Shown in pieces: positions 12,150 to 19,942 of a stretch of 64,000 nt of DNA (the first letter of the stretch is position 1; each line of letters opens with the position of its first letter). Source of the DNA: Chlorops oryzae (taxonomy: Eukaryota > Arthropoda > Insecta > Diptera > Chloropidae); contig CM035806.1 of the NCBI GenBank assembly GCA_020466095.1, positions 61,986,059 through 62,050,058 on the forward strand, written 5' to 3'. The position numbers were made by a program, and so were the translations under genes. Under the pieces are notes generated by a model that did not search any database, was not told the DNA's origin, and was given only the letters and a program-made list of their open reading frames with translations.

Positions 12150-12453
12150 CTATGCAGTTGAAGTTGATGGAGGCACCGTCTTGGACGGTGCTCCTTGTGA
12201 GCCCTGCGTAGTCGCGCTGACCGCTGGCTTTTCCACACCTCCTCCCACAACGGCCGCGCTCGCCGAGTTTTTTGAGTTGTGCTCTGTGGATTGTGATTCA
12301 ACTGGTTTGGTTTTGTCTTTATCGCTGGATGTGTTTTCTGACGGCTTTGGTTTCTTTGTGACCGGCGGTTTATCTCCATTGTTTCTCTTAGTAGGTACTG
12401 CTATCTTAGGCTTGATTAAAGGTGGGTCAGGATAATCGATGCGGGAAATCTGG
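12150..12453 (-). pseudogene. Totivirus-like coat protein ORF, C-terminal end beyond the Polinton
   Basis: This is the coat-protein frame continuing on the far side of the Polinton. It ends at a TAG at 12152-12150. Polinton plus one duplicated target copy is 15360 bp, a multiple of three, so the frame class is the same on both sides. The tail is rich in Lys, Pro, Ser and Thr and looks disordered. The slippery heptamer lies inside it. The stretch is separated from the main coat ORF (27820-30601) only by the Polinton. Confidence 0.65.
12267..12273 (-). promoter_or_regulatory. -1 ribosomal frameshift heptamer (AAAAAAC)
   Basis: On the minus strand the coat frame reads A|AAA|AAC, the canonical X-XXY-YYZ pattern. 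A -1 slip enters the frame of the RdRp ORF, which is then open down to about 11533. The coat stop lies 115 nt downstream (12152-12150), giving the CP/RdRp overlap typical of totivirus-type genomes. A pseudoknot was not modelled. Confidence 0.65.
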
Positions 12454-12459
12454 AACTTG
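12454..12459. repeat. Polinton target-site duplication, left copy (AACTTG)
   Basis: AACTTG stands directly before the Polinton terminus AGTAGG and again directly after its other end (27814-27819). A 6-bp duplication is the Polinton hallmark. Confidence 0.92.
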
Positions 12460-12671
12460 AGTAGGTAGGATTAGCCGATTCTAGGTCAATGAAAACCTGC
12501 GCAAAAAGGCGCGCAAAAGGGGGCGCAAAAAAAGGGACCGCAAAAAGGTACCATAAGAAAAAGTGTCTCAAAAATTGTTGTAAAAAGGGGGTGCAAAAAA
12601 AAGAAAAAATTAAATAAATAAAAGATCAAAAACAAAAAAAAAAAAACAAAAAATATGTGTCTACTTACTTT

Positions 12672-12965
12672 TCAATGTGTAAGATGAATATCGCAATCAT
12701 CATCATCATCATCACATAAACATATCTGCAGCAATTTATTGCTGCATGATATAAAATACAGTCCACTTTGAAGGGCCTGTATTCCTGGTATACAAAGATA
12801 TCCTTCATCCAGCTGAATGATTTTACCATCCTCTAAATGAAGGTGAAGTTTAACACTTGTCCTAGCATTTAATTCAATCGAAAATCCGCAAATTCTATTT
12901 AAATTTAACTTGAATTGGTTAGGATATTCAATCCCATACAAATTAAACTTTCTTATGAAATCCAT
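12672..12965 (-). CDS. Polinton TIR-encoded orphan protein, left copy
   Basis: A 97-codon ORF with ATG at 12965-12963. The protein begins MDFIRKFNLYGIEYP, has a compact predicted beta-rich middle, and ends in an acidic run (DDDDDD) followed by CDIHLTH. A TATA box (GGTATAAAAG) lies at 13008-13001, about 40 nt upstream. Because it sits in the terminal repeat, an almost identical copy is encoded at 25898-26191 in mirror orientation. I recognise no family. Conservation of both copies may reflect selection or simply TIR homogenisation. Confidence 0.65.
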   Translation of the reverse strand: MDFIRKFNLYGIEYPNQFKLNLNRICGFSIELNARTSVKLHLHLEDGKIIQLDEGYLCIPGIQALQSGLYFISCSNKLLQICLCDDDDDDCDIHLTH

Positions 12966-13000
12966 CTTTCGTTATGATTTTAGAAACCGAAAATTTGTTC

Positions 13001-13008
13001 CTTTTATA
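13001..13008 (-). promoter_or_regulatory. TATA box of the left TIR ORF
   Basis: TATAAAAG lies on the minus strand about 36-43 nt before the ATG at 12965. The mirror copy is at 25855-25862. Confidence 0.55.
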
Positions 13009-13103
13009 CCAGTTTTAATTGAGAAAAAAGAAAGAAGAATGTTCAAATCAACATGTCCCGGAAAAAAAAAATAAAAAAAAAAAACAATTTGGTTGACCTA
13101 GTA

Positions 13104-13333
13104 GGTAGGTAGGTTGAAGTGGCTGCCACTTAGGTCGTAAATCGGTCCATTGTGATACCAAGGAGGTTTTCTTGTGCTTGTGTGAGTGTTTGTCTTTTTA
13201 TGTAGTGTGCCCCCTAACATGCGATTTTTGGAAACCAGTGCTAGGCTTAGAACATTACATTCCATTTCGCCTGTGCCGGGAATCGAACCTCGGACCCTGA
13301 GATCAAGAGCATAGCACGCTATCCCAGAGCCAC
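13104..13333 (-). mobile_element. tRNA-derived SINE inserted in the Polinton left arm
   Basis: On the minus strand the 230-bp element starts GTGGCTCTGGGATAGCG, has a perfect pol III B box (GGTTCGATTCC) about 50 bp in, and ends in a CCTA-type tail. It is flanked by an 11-bp duplication TTGACCTAGTA (13093-13103 and 13334-13344). Its 3' part, but not its tRNA head, also occurs in the right TIR (25673-25767), which suggests that gene conversion spread it between arms. A minus-strand ORF at 13098-13355 is a shadow of it. Confidence 0.8.
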
Positions 13334-13344
13334 TTGACCTAGTA

Positions 13345-13641
13345 AGACCACACAAAAAAAAAAAAAAAATTTTCTTATCATAAGAAAAGTCTAGAATAAA
13401 ACATCAATAACAAAAGTGAAATGTGTGCAAATAAATTTTATTTAAAACATTTTTTTTTGTAGAGGTTGTACAGAATATTAAATTTATAGACTAGTCCACG
13501 ATACCAACGATGGCCATGTTGACAATGTTGAATGATCATTAATATATTTTGTTAAAGCAATAGAGTTTCTTAGTGCACAAGCATATACCTTATTTTTTCT
13601 ACTCTTCTCCTTTCAATGATAATATACATTTTGTTTCTACA
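13345..13641. other. Polinton spacer without a gene
   Basis: AT-rich sequence between the left TIR/SINE and the first unique Polinton gene. No ORF or motif is seen. Confidence 0.5.
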
Positions 13642-14037
13642 TCAAAATTGTATAAACGATTTATTTCTTTCAGACGAATGAGTACAATCGATTTCTTTTA
13701 TTCCAGAAATAAGACAGTCTTGTAGTAGTTCCTTCGCCCACAATGCTTTTTCCTCGCCTTTAACATAGATTTGATAGTCTTTAAGAAGAAATTTGAGATA
13801 TTTTTTTACTTCAGCCAAAGTGAAGACACCAGAGTCCCAATCCAGCATATGATAATAGTTTTGTAGCCAAAAAACAGATTTTTTTTCATTATCATTTAAT
13901 AACCGAAAACTAAATGGTGATTTTATAAGAAAATGAACATATTTCTTTTCACTGAAGCAAAAAAATAAATCCTTGAAAATAAACTGGCTATTTATGCTTT
14001 GAAATCCTTGACAATCGAAAACAACAAATTTGAACAT
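13642..14037 (-). CDS. Polinton small conserved-type ORF (exonuclease-fold candidate)
   Basis: A 131-codon ORF with ATG at 14037-14035. It begins MFKFVVFDCQGFQSINSQFI, and later has KSPFSFRLL, an aromatic/His block (WLQNYYHMLDWDSG), and YVKGEEKALWAKELL near the end. I recall this layout (an IDxQGF start, a FKPPFPF-like box, then HH.L.W.G and YVKG) as a recurrent small protein of insect Polintons. The first strand-with-Asp resembles ExoI of RNase H-fold exonucleases, but other catalytic acids are not evident. A function in DNA metabolism is only inferred. It lies downstream of the capsid gene on the same strand. Confidence 0.5.
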   Translation of the reverse strand: MFKFVVFDCQGFQSINSQFIFKDLFFCFSEKKYVHFLIKSPFSFRLLNDNEKKSVFWLQNYYHMLDWDSGVFTLAEVKKYLKFLLKDYQIYVKGEEKALWAKELLQDCLISGIKEIDCTHSSERNKSFIQF

Positions 14038-14145
14038 TGTTTAAAATATCTCTGCTTGATGTTTTCCACGACGATGACGGCGATCCTTTTCATTCAAAGT
14101 CTAAGAATGAACTAAATAATTACCTATGTAAATTTATGATTTATA

Positions 14146-15538
14146 TTACATATGCTTTACAATGCCACCAGTCGTTGGTTTATACGAAAAAAGTCGATCG
14201 TGTATTAGAACACAGTATGCAGAAGTGTTTGCTCTAACGTTGGCACTTGTTTTAAACATTATACGAATATCAAAAGCACCAGTCTTAATACGCTCATTTT
14301 GATGTGATGTATCAATGACAATTATTGGATTATTTTTAAAGCTCTCTCGCGATAAAAGTGGTTGTGGATCAATCATGTAGTAGCTCTGTTGAAATCTTGT
14401 ATACATATCATATAGGAGAGCATATCGATCGCGAGACAAATTTAAATTCAAATCATCATAAGGATATGTCTCAGAGTTAAGTTGCACCTTTAAGTCAGTC
14501 AAATTGCAAGCAGTAAATTTTTCACCATTCTCAAATGCAACAAGAATAAAGCGAGGGCGCTCAATTTGTGTCCCCACTTTTATATTCCAAGTATGATTTT
14601 GGCCTTGTAGAAGCTCTGGATAAAGATGTGATTCCCATGTTCGAAATGCGATGGGTAGAGGAGTATCATTTTTAATAGTGGTATAGATTTTTAGTTTTGC
14701 TTCATCGGATAACTGAATGTGTGGAACTTTCCATGATACATTCGCCAACTGTAAGTTGAGTGCCTGAGTTTTTTCAACCTCATCTGTGGTAAAAAAAAGC
14801 CTTACTATCCGATCTTGAGCGCAGTAAGATAAGCTCATGTTTACAATTAATTATTATTTTGTTAAAGTCTTCAGCAAAACCCATAAGCATTTTAAGTGGG
14901 ACACAAAAATTGAAATGTCCACTAGCTGGTTGAATTTTTTCGTCTAGCATCCAACCGGCGTTTTCCAACATTGTGCTAGCATTAGGGTTAAGAGACACGA
15001 GATTTTTAATTTTAGTGGTTTGACCTAAGCATCGTGTTCGATCAATTTCAATGCCATTCAACTCATAACGTATTTCCTCGAATAAATGTGCGACAGCATT
15101 ATTTCGAATTTGAACTCCTTTTGGCACTGCTCTAGCTTCTCCAATTGTAATAAAGCCTTCAATGTACAAAAAGCTTTCATGGGGTAGAATGTAAACATCT
15201 TGATTTTGAATTGCAATACGTATTTCATCATTGCTACCAAAAGATTGTAAATATATTGCATATATATCTAGTGTAGCACCAGAAGTTCGTTTTTCATGAG
15301 TTTCATAGTCTTCGATAATATATTTCGCAATGTCATCAAATTCATATGAACCAATAGGAAGCACAATTTTTTCATCAGCAATATGAAAAATATTATTGGT
15401 TTCATCAACATTCGGCACTGAGTAATAGGTATGAAAATCAATCAGTCCACAAACATAGTCCCGGTTAAGCTCTATGGGAGGAAAATAATTTGCCGTGAGA
15501 ATTGATGAATTTCCAGTCAAAGTTAATGTTCTTGACAT
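14146..15538 (-). pseudogene. Polinton double-jelly-roll capsid gene, frameshifted and apparently fused to penton N-terminus
   Basis: Two overlapping minus-strand frames, 15538-14780 (252 codons) and 14838-14146 (230 codons), together make the Polinton double-jelly-roll-type capsid protein. The first half has FLYIEGFITIG, HLFEEIRYELNGIEID and FNFCVPLKMLMGFAEDFNKI; the second has WKVPHI, a long beta-rich body and AYCVLIHDRLFSY near the C-terminus. The frame changes at an 8-base A/T run at 14791-14798, so a one-base indel is likely. The first 75 residues (PPIELNRDYVCGLIDFHTYY, LPIGSYEFDDIAKYI) look like the start of the separate Polinton penton/minor-capsid protein, so an internal deletion may have fused the two. 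A TATA box lies 47-54 nt upstream. Confidence 0.7.
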
Positions 15539-15584
15539 CTTGAATAAGAAAATTAAACTGAACCAATTAAGAAAATTAAACTTC

Positions 15585-15592
15585 TTTTTATA
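15585..15592 (-). promoter_or_regulatory. TATA box of the capsid gene
   Basis: TATAAAAA (preceded by ACTA) on the minus strand lies 47-54 nt before the capsid ATG at 15538 and overlaps the last codons of the integrase ORF. The spacing is similar to that seen before the ATPase and TIR ORFs. Confidence 0.5.
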
Positions 15593-16505
15593 GTATATCG
15601 TCTTTATTAATCCATGAGTTGTGTTGAGATGAAAATCCCAACCATTTTACATACACTTTATTATCCTGTTTCTTAATAACTTTCTCTACTAAATATGTAT
15701 GTGGATAACGTGATTTAGATAACTCTTCCTTATAGAAAGCGCCTTTGACAATATTACCCTGATAGTCCTCTAGTGTGTAGGTACATGGATTGGTATTTTG
15801 AATTTTTTTTATTTTAAAGATTTCCGTTGTCCAATTGGGTGTGTAACCCTTCTCAAAAATATGTTTATATTTGCTTATTCGTACATAATCGTTCACATGA
15901 AATTTTGGTTTATCATAGATTTTCAGACGATTGTAAGCTGTTTGTAAAATTAAAGCTTCATTCGAAGAATCGACATCATTTGGCGCCATTTTTATAGTTC
16001 TATGCACTGTGTTATTGTATTTCTCAGTTAAGTTATCATACTCATCAATCCATTTGTATGATCCACGATTGCTAAACTCCTTCCACATCATATTTTTTAG
16101 AGTTCTATTAAATCGTTCGACAATCGACGCTTTCAATGTACTATAGGTCGAATAATGATTAATTTTATTTTGTTTCATTAAATTTTGAAAGTCCTTGTTA
16201 AAGAATTCTTTTCCATCATCTGTTTGTAAATTTTTAGGTTTTCGGTTACGTTCCAAGATATTTTTCATTGCTTTAGTGACGTCTGCAGCTGTTTTAGATT
16301 TCAGTGCAACTGTCCATGCAAATTTTGAGAATGTGTCAATGATTGTAAGAAGATAGCGGTAGCCTTTATTGTGAGCAGCATAGCTACCCATTTCAACCAA
16401 ATCAGCTTGCCAAAAATCATCGAGACCTTTTATGATGACTGCTCTACGTCTAAAGTTTCGTCGTGCTTGTCTATGTAGCTCCTGAACTATTTGACTGCGA
16501 CTCAT
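15588..16505 (-). CDS. INT: Polinton integrase (retroviral-type, with chromodomain)
   Basis: A 305-codon DDE integrase that inserts the linear element DNA into the chromosome. The core runs from about residue 28 to 190: first Asp in DFWQADLVEM (D35), second in LQTDDGKEF (D96), and the Glu in ASIVERFNRTLKNMMW (E130). The last about 38 residues (YLVEKVIKK...VYVKWLGF...SWINKDDIL) form a chromodomain, as is usual for Polinton integrases. The ATG at 16505 overlaps the end of the 154-codon ORF by 35 nt. All catalytic residues are present and the length is typical, so the gene looks intact. Confidence 0.92.
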   Translation of the reverse strand: MSRSQIVQELHRQARRNFRRRAVIIKGLDDFWQADLVEMGSYAAHNKGYRYLLTIIDTFSKFAWTVALKSKTAADVTKAMKNILERNRKPKNLQTDDGKEFFNKDFQNLMKQNKINHYSTYSTLKASIVERFNRTLKNMMWKEFSNRGSYKWIDEYDNLTEKYNNTVHRTIKMAPNDVDSSNEALILQTAYNRLKIYDKPKFHVNDYVRISKYKHIFEKGYTPNWTTEIFKIKKIQNTNPCTYTLEDYQGNIVKGAFYKEELSKSRYPHTYLVEKVIKKQDNKVYVKWLGFSSQHNSWINKDDIL

Positions 16506-16935
16506 ACTGTTGACGATTGTGCTCCTTCTGTGATATTTTTTTCGAAGAATTTATGTTATTAACATTTGAAATCATTGAAAACAAAACACTTTCCATACCG
16601 TCTAGACGTTTTTCAATGTATTCCATACATGTCTTAAAGTTCTCATCAATAACGTTTTCATTAGATTTAATTTTATTATAAATGGCTTCAACTTCTTTAT
16701 TGCTGTGCTTCTCATGAGCTTCAATCGAACTCTGAAATTCAGTTCGAAACACATTAAGATTGAAAAGAATAAAATTCTTGGTTGCAGCGTCTTGATCTTC
16801 TATTGGATCTTTTAGATTTTTAATGCGATGGAAATGGGCATTAAAGCAAGTATCCTTACCAACAGTCAATTGGGTACTAAAGTTATTTGAATTTTTAATT
16901 GTATTATTATAGCGACCAAATTTGTCAACGCCCAT
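16471..16935 (-). CDS. Polinton fibre-like protein with a coiled-coil C-terminal half
   Basis: A 154-codon ORF starting MGVDKFGRYNN. Residues about 37-56 (RIKNLKDPIEDQDAATKNF) match the short I-x-N-x-x-DP...DA(A/V)TK-x-(Y/F) motif that is common at the trunk of phage tail fibres. The remainder is charged, probably helical (heptad-like LNVFRTEFQSSIEAHEKH onward), then a Ser/Asn-rich tail. This suggests a trimeric virion surface fibre or adaptor, but that is inference. Its ATG overlaps the stop of the upstream DUF8207-like gene as TAATG, favouring translational coupling, and its 3' end overlaps the integrase start. Confidence 0.6.
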   Translation of the reverse strand: MGVDKFGRYNNTIKNSNNFSTQLTVGKDTCFNAHFHRIKNLKDPIEDQDAATKNFILFNLNVFRTEFQSSIEAHEKHSNKEVEAIYNKIKSNENVIDENFKTCMEYIEKRLDGMESVLFSMISNVNNINSSKKISQKEHNRQQYESQSNSSGAT

Positions 16936-18192
16936 TATACGATTATATTAGATTCTTTGAGCTCTTCAATAATTGAAATAATTTCGTTGTTATGATTATT
17001 ATGTCCAGCTGACTGTGATGACAAGAGCAGTCTCAGACGATTGACTAATTCATTAGGATCGTCCCAATATATATAGTTCGTGGGAGTAGAATTTAATTTC
17101 ATCAATCCAAATCCTTCTTTTTTCACATTTGGTGTGCTGGGGCTTGACTCGTGATCTACATCTTTGATTAACTTACGAATAATTTTGGTATACTTTTGAC
17201 CTTTGTTACCATTTATTTGTCCGTCTGATGTGTAGCCACGTCTATATGCATTGGTTTTTAATAAAATATGCTTATAGAGGTCAAGATCGGGTTGTTCATA
17301 ATATTGAGGAGATTTATAAAACATTAACTGATAGAACCCCGTTGTCATTGTAAAATGTTCATTTCCAATCTGAAACTCTTTAGAATTATTCCAGGTTAAT
17401 TTTGAATCTCCAAACATCCAATGTCCATCATCAAGTCTTTTATGCAAACCAAATTGAGTATCAAGATTATTTTGCTTTTCTAGTGTTTCAACACTCAATG
17501 TACTACTTGTACTCTTATTTCTCTCCACATCCACTTCTTCATTAAGTATTTTTATATGACTTTCTTGTTCTTCATCTTCGCTAAAAAACTGATCTTTGCT
17601 GCTGCTTGGAGTATCATTTTCAACATTTTCGGTGATGGTGGTGTTGGAAAAATTTTTAAGCGGTGTGCTTGATTTTATGTTAAACAAATCATATTTTTCA
17701 AATCTACTGCGGTTTGGTCTTTCATTTCTAAATCTACTCCGGCTCGGCCTTTCATTACTGAAAACCACCTTTTTCCCAATCAATCCTTTTTTATTAAAAG
17801 TAGAATTATTAGGGGTATTCACAAAGGCGTGTTAAAAACGTTGGAAAGTCGGAAAATCGGAAAATTTTGACTTCTTAAAAAATTTTTAAACATTTTTTGT
17901 AACTTGTGCAACTTTTTAAGCAGATAAAATATTCAGATTTTCCGACTTTACTATTTTCCGACGCCTTTGTGAATACCCCTATTGTCTGTTGCTAGCTTAG
18001 AGTTTTCATTCAAATTGTTTAATATTTCGTTTTTAACTTTAGTTTCTGTAAGTAGATCTTTAATTGGTGTAGTTATGGGAAGAAACGATTTCTCAAGACT
18101 CTCGGCAACACCTTGTTCATTAATTTTGATGGCATTGAACTTATCTTTCAAGATTTTTCTCGTCTGAATTATGTTCTTTAACAATTTTTCAT

Positions 18193-18196
<4 letters not shown>
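16935..18196 (-). pseudogene. Polinton DUF8207-like protein, split by a MITE
   Basis: The N-terminal exon-like part (18196-17982) begins MDEKLLKNIIQTRKILKDKF and is a Lys/Glu-rich probable coiled coil. The C-terminal part (17811-16935) has a basic, Ser/Arg-rich stretch, an acidic stretch, and then the conserved block DGHWMFGDSKLTW...MTTGFYQLMFYKSP...DLDLYKHILLKTNAYRRGY, which I recognise as the DUF8207-type domain of insect Polintons. Its function is unknown; a virion or core role is plausible from its operon-like position before the fibre-like and integrase genes. A 169-bp MITE at 17812-17980 interrupts it and introduces stops. A TATA-like CTATAAAGG lies at 18294-18287. Confidence 0.7.
17811..17981. 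mobile_element. Short MITE inside the DUF8207-like gene
   Basis: The ends are AGGGGTATTCACAAAGGCG and its complement CGCCTTTGTGAATACCCCT, about 170 bp apart, with further internal complementarity around TCGGAAAATC/GATTTTCCGA. ATT on both sides (17808-17810 and 17982-17984) fits a 3-bp target duplication. No coding capacity. The family is not identified. Confidence 0.75.
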
Positions 18197-18197
<1 letters not shown>

Positions 18198-18225
<28 letters not shown>

Positions 18226-18226
18226 C
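18198..18226. repeat. Long T homopolymer
   Basis: About 28 T residues (A on the gene strand) sit between the TATA-like box at 18287-18294 and the ATG of the DUF8207-like gene at 18196. It looks like an expanded A-rich leader. Confidence 0.8.
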
Positions 18227-18341
18227 AACGAACCAGTATTATTGAAGATATAAATGAAAATGAAAGTACTTTAGGACTGTTAATGACCTTTATAGTATCG
18301 ATAATGACAAGACGTGTTTATCGTTTTTATTTTTATTGATT

Positions 18342-18761
18342 TCAATCAGATACAGTAGTTTTAAGTTGTAATAAATTATTAACAATTTGTGAGATTTTAC
18401 TTAGCTCGTTTTGGAATATATAATTATTACAGCACCTTTTACTTATTAAAACTTTTAATTGTAAAATTATTCTCGATATATGTATGATTGAATACACCTC
18501 ATTGTGATCAATAGTATGATTGTCGGTTCGATTTAAGCATATCAATGGACAAGACGGTGACCAACGTATGTGTTCTGTTAGAGGATCATCTCCCAGTTGC
18601 CATTTGGATATTTCAATATTACAAAAGAAGCATTTTGTAATATCACTCGTTCCTGTGTAAAACATTCCAAATTGTGCAAGTCTTCTCATATCCAACCATT
18701 CTAGTGGCCAGTTGTAAAATGATTTAAGGCGGCCACTTTCATAACTCATTCGATCAATCAT
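18342..18761 (-). CDS. BIR-domain (IAP-type) protein carried by the Polinton
   Basis: The ORF encodes one baculoviral IAP repeat. The block ESGRLKSFYNWPLEWLDMRRLA, then FGMFYTGTSDITKCFFC, then W..GDDPLTEHIRWSPSCPLI carries the zinc signature C-x2-C-x16-H-x6-C with the expected GDDP and W residues. IAP proteins bind and restrain caspases; viral copies block host cell death. No RING finger follows: after the BIR come about 60 residues of hydrophobic/helical sequence ending TTVSD. The first in-frame ATG is at 18761 (the frame is open to 18767). A 24-bp minisatellite separates it from a TATA-like box at 18975-18967. BIR genes are not core Polinton genes, so this looks like captured cargo. Whether it is active is unknown. 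Confidence 0.8.
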   Translation of the reverse strand: MIDRMSYESGRLKSFYNWPLEWLDMRRLAQFGMFYTGTSDITKCFFCNIEISKWQLGDDPLTEHIRWSPSCPLICLNRTDNHTIDHNEVYSIIHISRIILQLKVLISKRCCNNYIFQNELSKISQIVNNLLQLKTTVSD

Positions 18762-18786
18762 ATCCAACGGTGGATCTGGAATTCTT

Positions 18787-18972
18787 TTCTGCTTTATCGG
18801 AAACAGATCTATTCCATTGGAAACAGGTCTGTTTCATTGGAAACAGGTCTGTTTATTGGAAACAGATCTTTCTATTGGAAACAGGTCTGTTTATTGGAAA
18901 CAGATCTATTCCATTGGACACAGGTCTGTTTATTGGAAACAGATCTGTTCTATTGAAAACAGGTCTGTTTAT
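18787..18972. repeat. Minisatellite (about 24-bp unit) upstream of the BIR ORF
   Basis: Seven to eight imperfect copies of ATTGGAAACAGRTCTGTTT. The open frames across it on both strands (for example 18770-18976) are repetitive translations and not credible proteins. It occupies the presumed 5' leader of the BIR gene. Confidence 0.85.
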
Positions 18973-19133
18973 ATAGCAACTGTGATTGTTGTTGTTGTTG
19001 TTGAAAAGACGAATTTTTTCTTCATGAACTGAGTCAACCATTTTAAATGATATAACTGTTGCGTCTGCTGCTCTGCAGTTAATGAAACCCTTTTTTTTGA
19101 GACTGAGTGTTTTATTGTTTGTCTTCATTACTT

Positions 19134-19829
19134 TTATAGATGAATGAATACATTGAAGCCCTTCCTGTATCGGCCATTATTTAGTAAGTCGTCTTTGCTG
19201 ATGACGAGAAACTCATGCTTATCCTTCCAACACTCTCCACAAATTTTTAAAAAATCGGCAAATGTCATATCAGTACCAACGTGATCATGGTATATATGAC
19301 GTATATTCATTTCATCTTGCTTGAATATAATAATTAAGTTCGCGTTGTCGCGAATCAAATGTTTTGGTATTCGAGTGTAAGTTTGACAAAGATAGAAGCA
19401 ATCAATATTGTTATGTCGCCCCATGCAGAAATAATTTCGTATATTGTTTTGTTTCTCACATGCAACATCATCAAAAATAAAAATTGAGTCTTGTTTAGCG
19501 TTTTCTGGAGCTATGACATCATCATTTTCAGAGTAGGTTAAAAGTCCCATTCCTTTTATAGGATTTATAAGTTGTTTTAAATACTGATATTTAGGCTGAT
19601 GTAATGATTTTGAATACAAGTATATATTTTTGAATCTAAGTCCATGGGGACTTTCAATAAGACTCAACATAACATTAGTTTTCCCACAATTAGATGGTCC
19701 AACAATTAATGCTCGTATTGTGTTTGGTAACAATGAACTATGACGCGATTGTGTTGAATTAAAATTTGGATTTATTTTCACATCCAAATTTTTCACTAAA
19801 ATATTCTTCTGCTGTTTTACGAAACGCAT
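19134..19829 (-). CDS. ATP: Polinton FtsK/HerA-type packaging ATPase
   Basis: An A32-like ATPase that would pump element DNA into capsids. The ATG at 19829 (MRFVKQQKNILVKN) is chosen because the frame upstream has only a TTG and because TATAAAAG lies about 41-47 nt before it. Walker A is GPSNCGKT (about residues 44-51), Walker B is SIFIFDDV (about 116-122), and the C-terminal part has FYLCQTYTRIPKHLIRDNANLIIIF, typical of the family. At 231 residues it has normal length and looks intact. It is transcribed divergently from the PLA2-like/protease pair. Confidence 0.92.
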   Translation of the reverse strand: MRFVKQQKNILVKNLDVKINPNFNSTQSRHSSLLPNTIRALIVGPSNCGKTNVMLSLIESPHGLRFKNIYLYSKSLHQPKYQYLKQLINPIKGMGLLTYSENDDVIAPENAKQDSIFIFDDVACEKQNNIRNYFCMGRHNNIDCFYLCQTYTRIPKHLIRDNANLIIIFKQDEMNIRHIYHDHVGTDMTFADFLKICGECWKDKHEFLVISKDDLLNNGRYRKGFNVFIHL

Positions 19830-19869
19830 TTTTCCTTTCAACTAAAAGTTAAACTATAAAAGATGATGC

Positions 19870-19876
19870 TTTTATA
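19870..19876 (-). promoter_or_regulatory. TATA box of the ATPase gene
   Basis: GGTATAAAAGC on the minus strand (core 19876-19870) supports the ATG at 19829 as the start. It lies in the 113-bp divergent intergenic region shared with the PLA2-like gene. Confidence 0.5.
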
Positions 19877-19942
19877 CCTTTTCAGTTAGATTGATTTTGA
19901 TCATTGTTTTGATTATAACATATTCAAAGTATAAGTTTTTAA

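Larger units (their letters stand above)
12460..13195 (+). repeat. Polinton left terminal inverted repeat
   Basis: Bases 12460-12600 match the complement of 27673-27813, and 12601-13195 match the complement of 25673-26268. The intervening 1.4 kb (about 26270-27672) exists only on the right, so the left arm has a deletion or the right arm a gain. The ORF inside the two arms differs by one residue (Cys/Gly before the acidic run), so the arms are nearly identical. Confidence 0.85.

Noticed and set aside
12082..12435. 117-codon + strand ORF and 115-codon - strand ORF over the coat tail
   Set aside because: They are shadow frames of the viral coat/RdRp overlap.
18770..19128. ORFs made of NRSVYWKQ / INRPVSN repeats
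   Set aside because: They are translations of the 24-bp minisatellite on both strands, not proteins.
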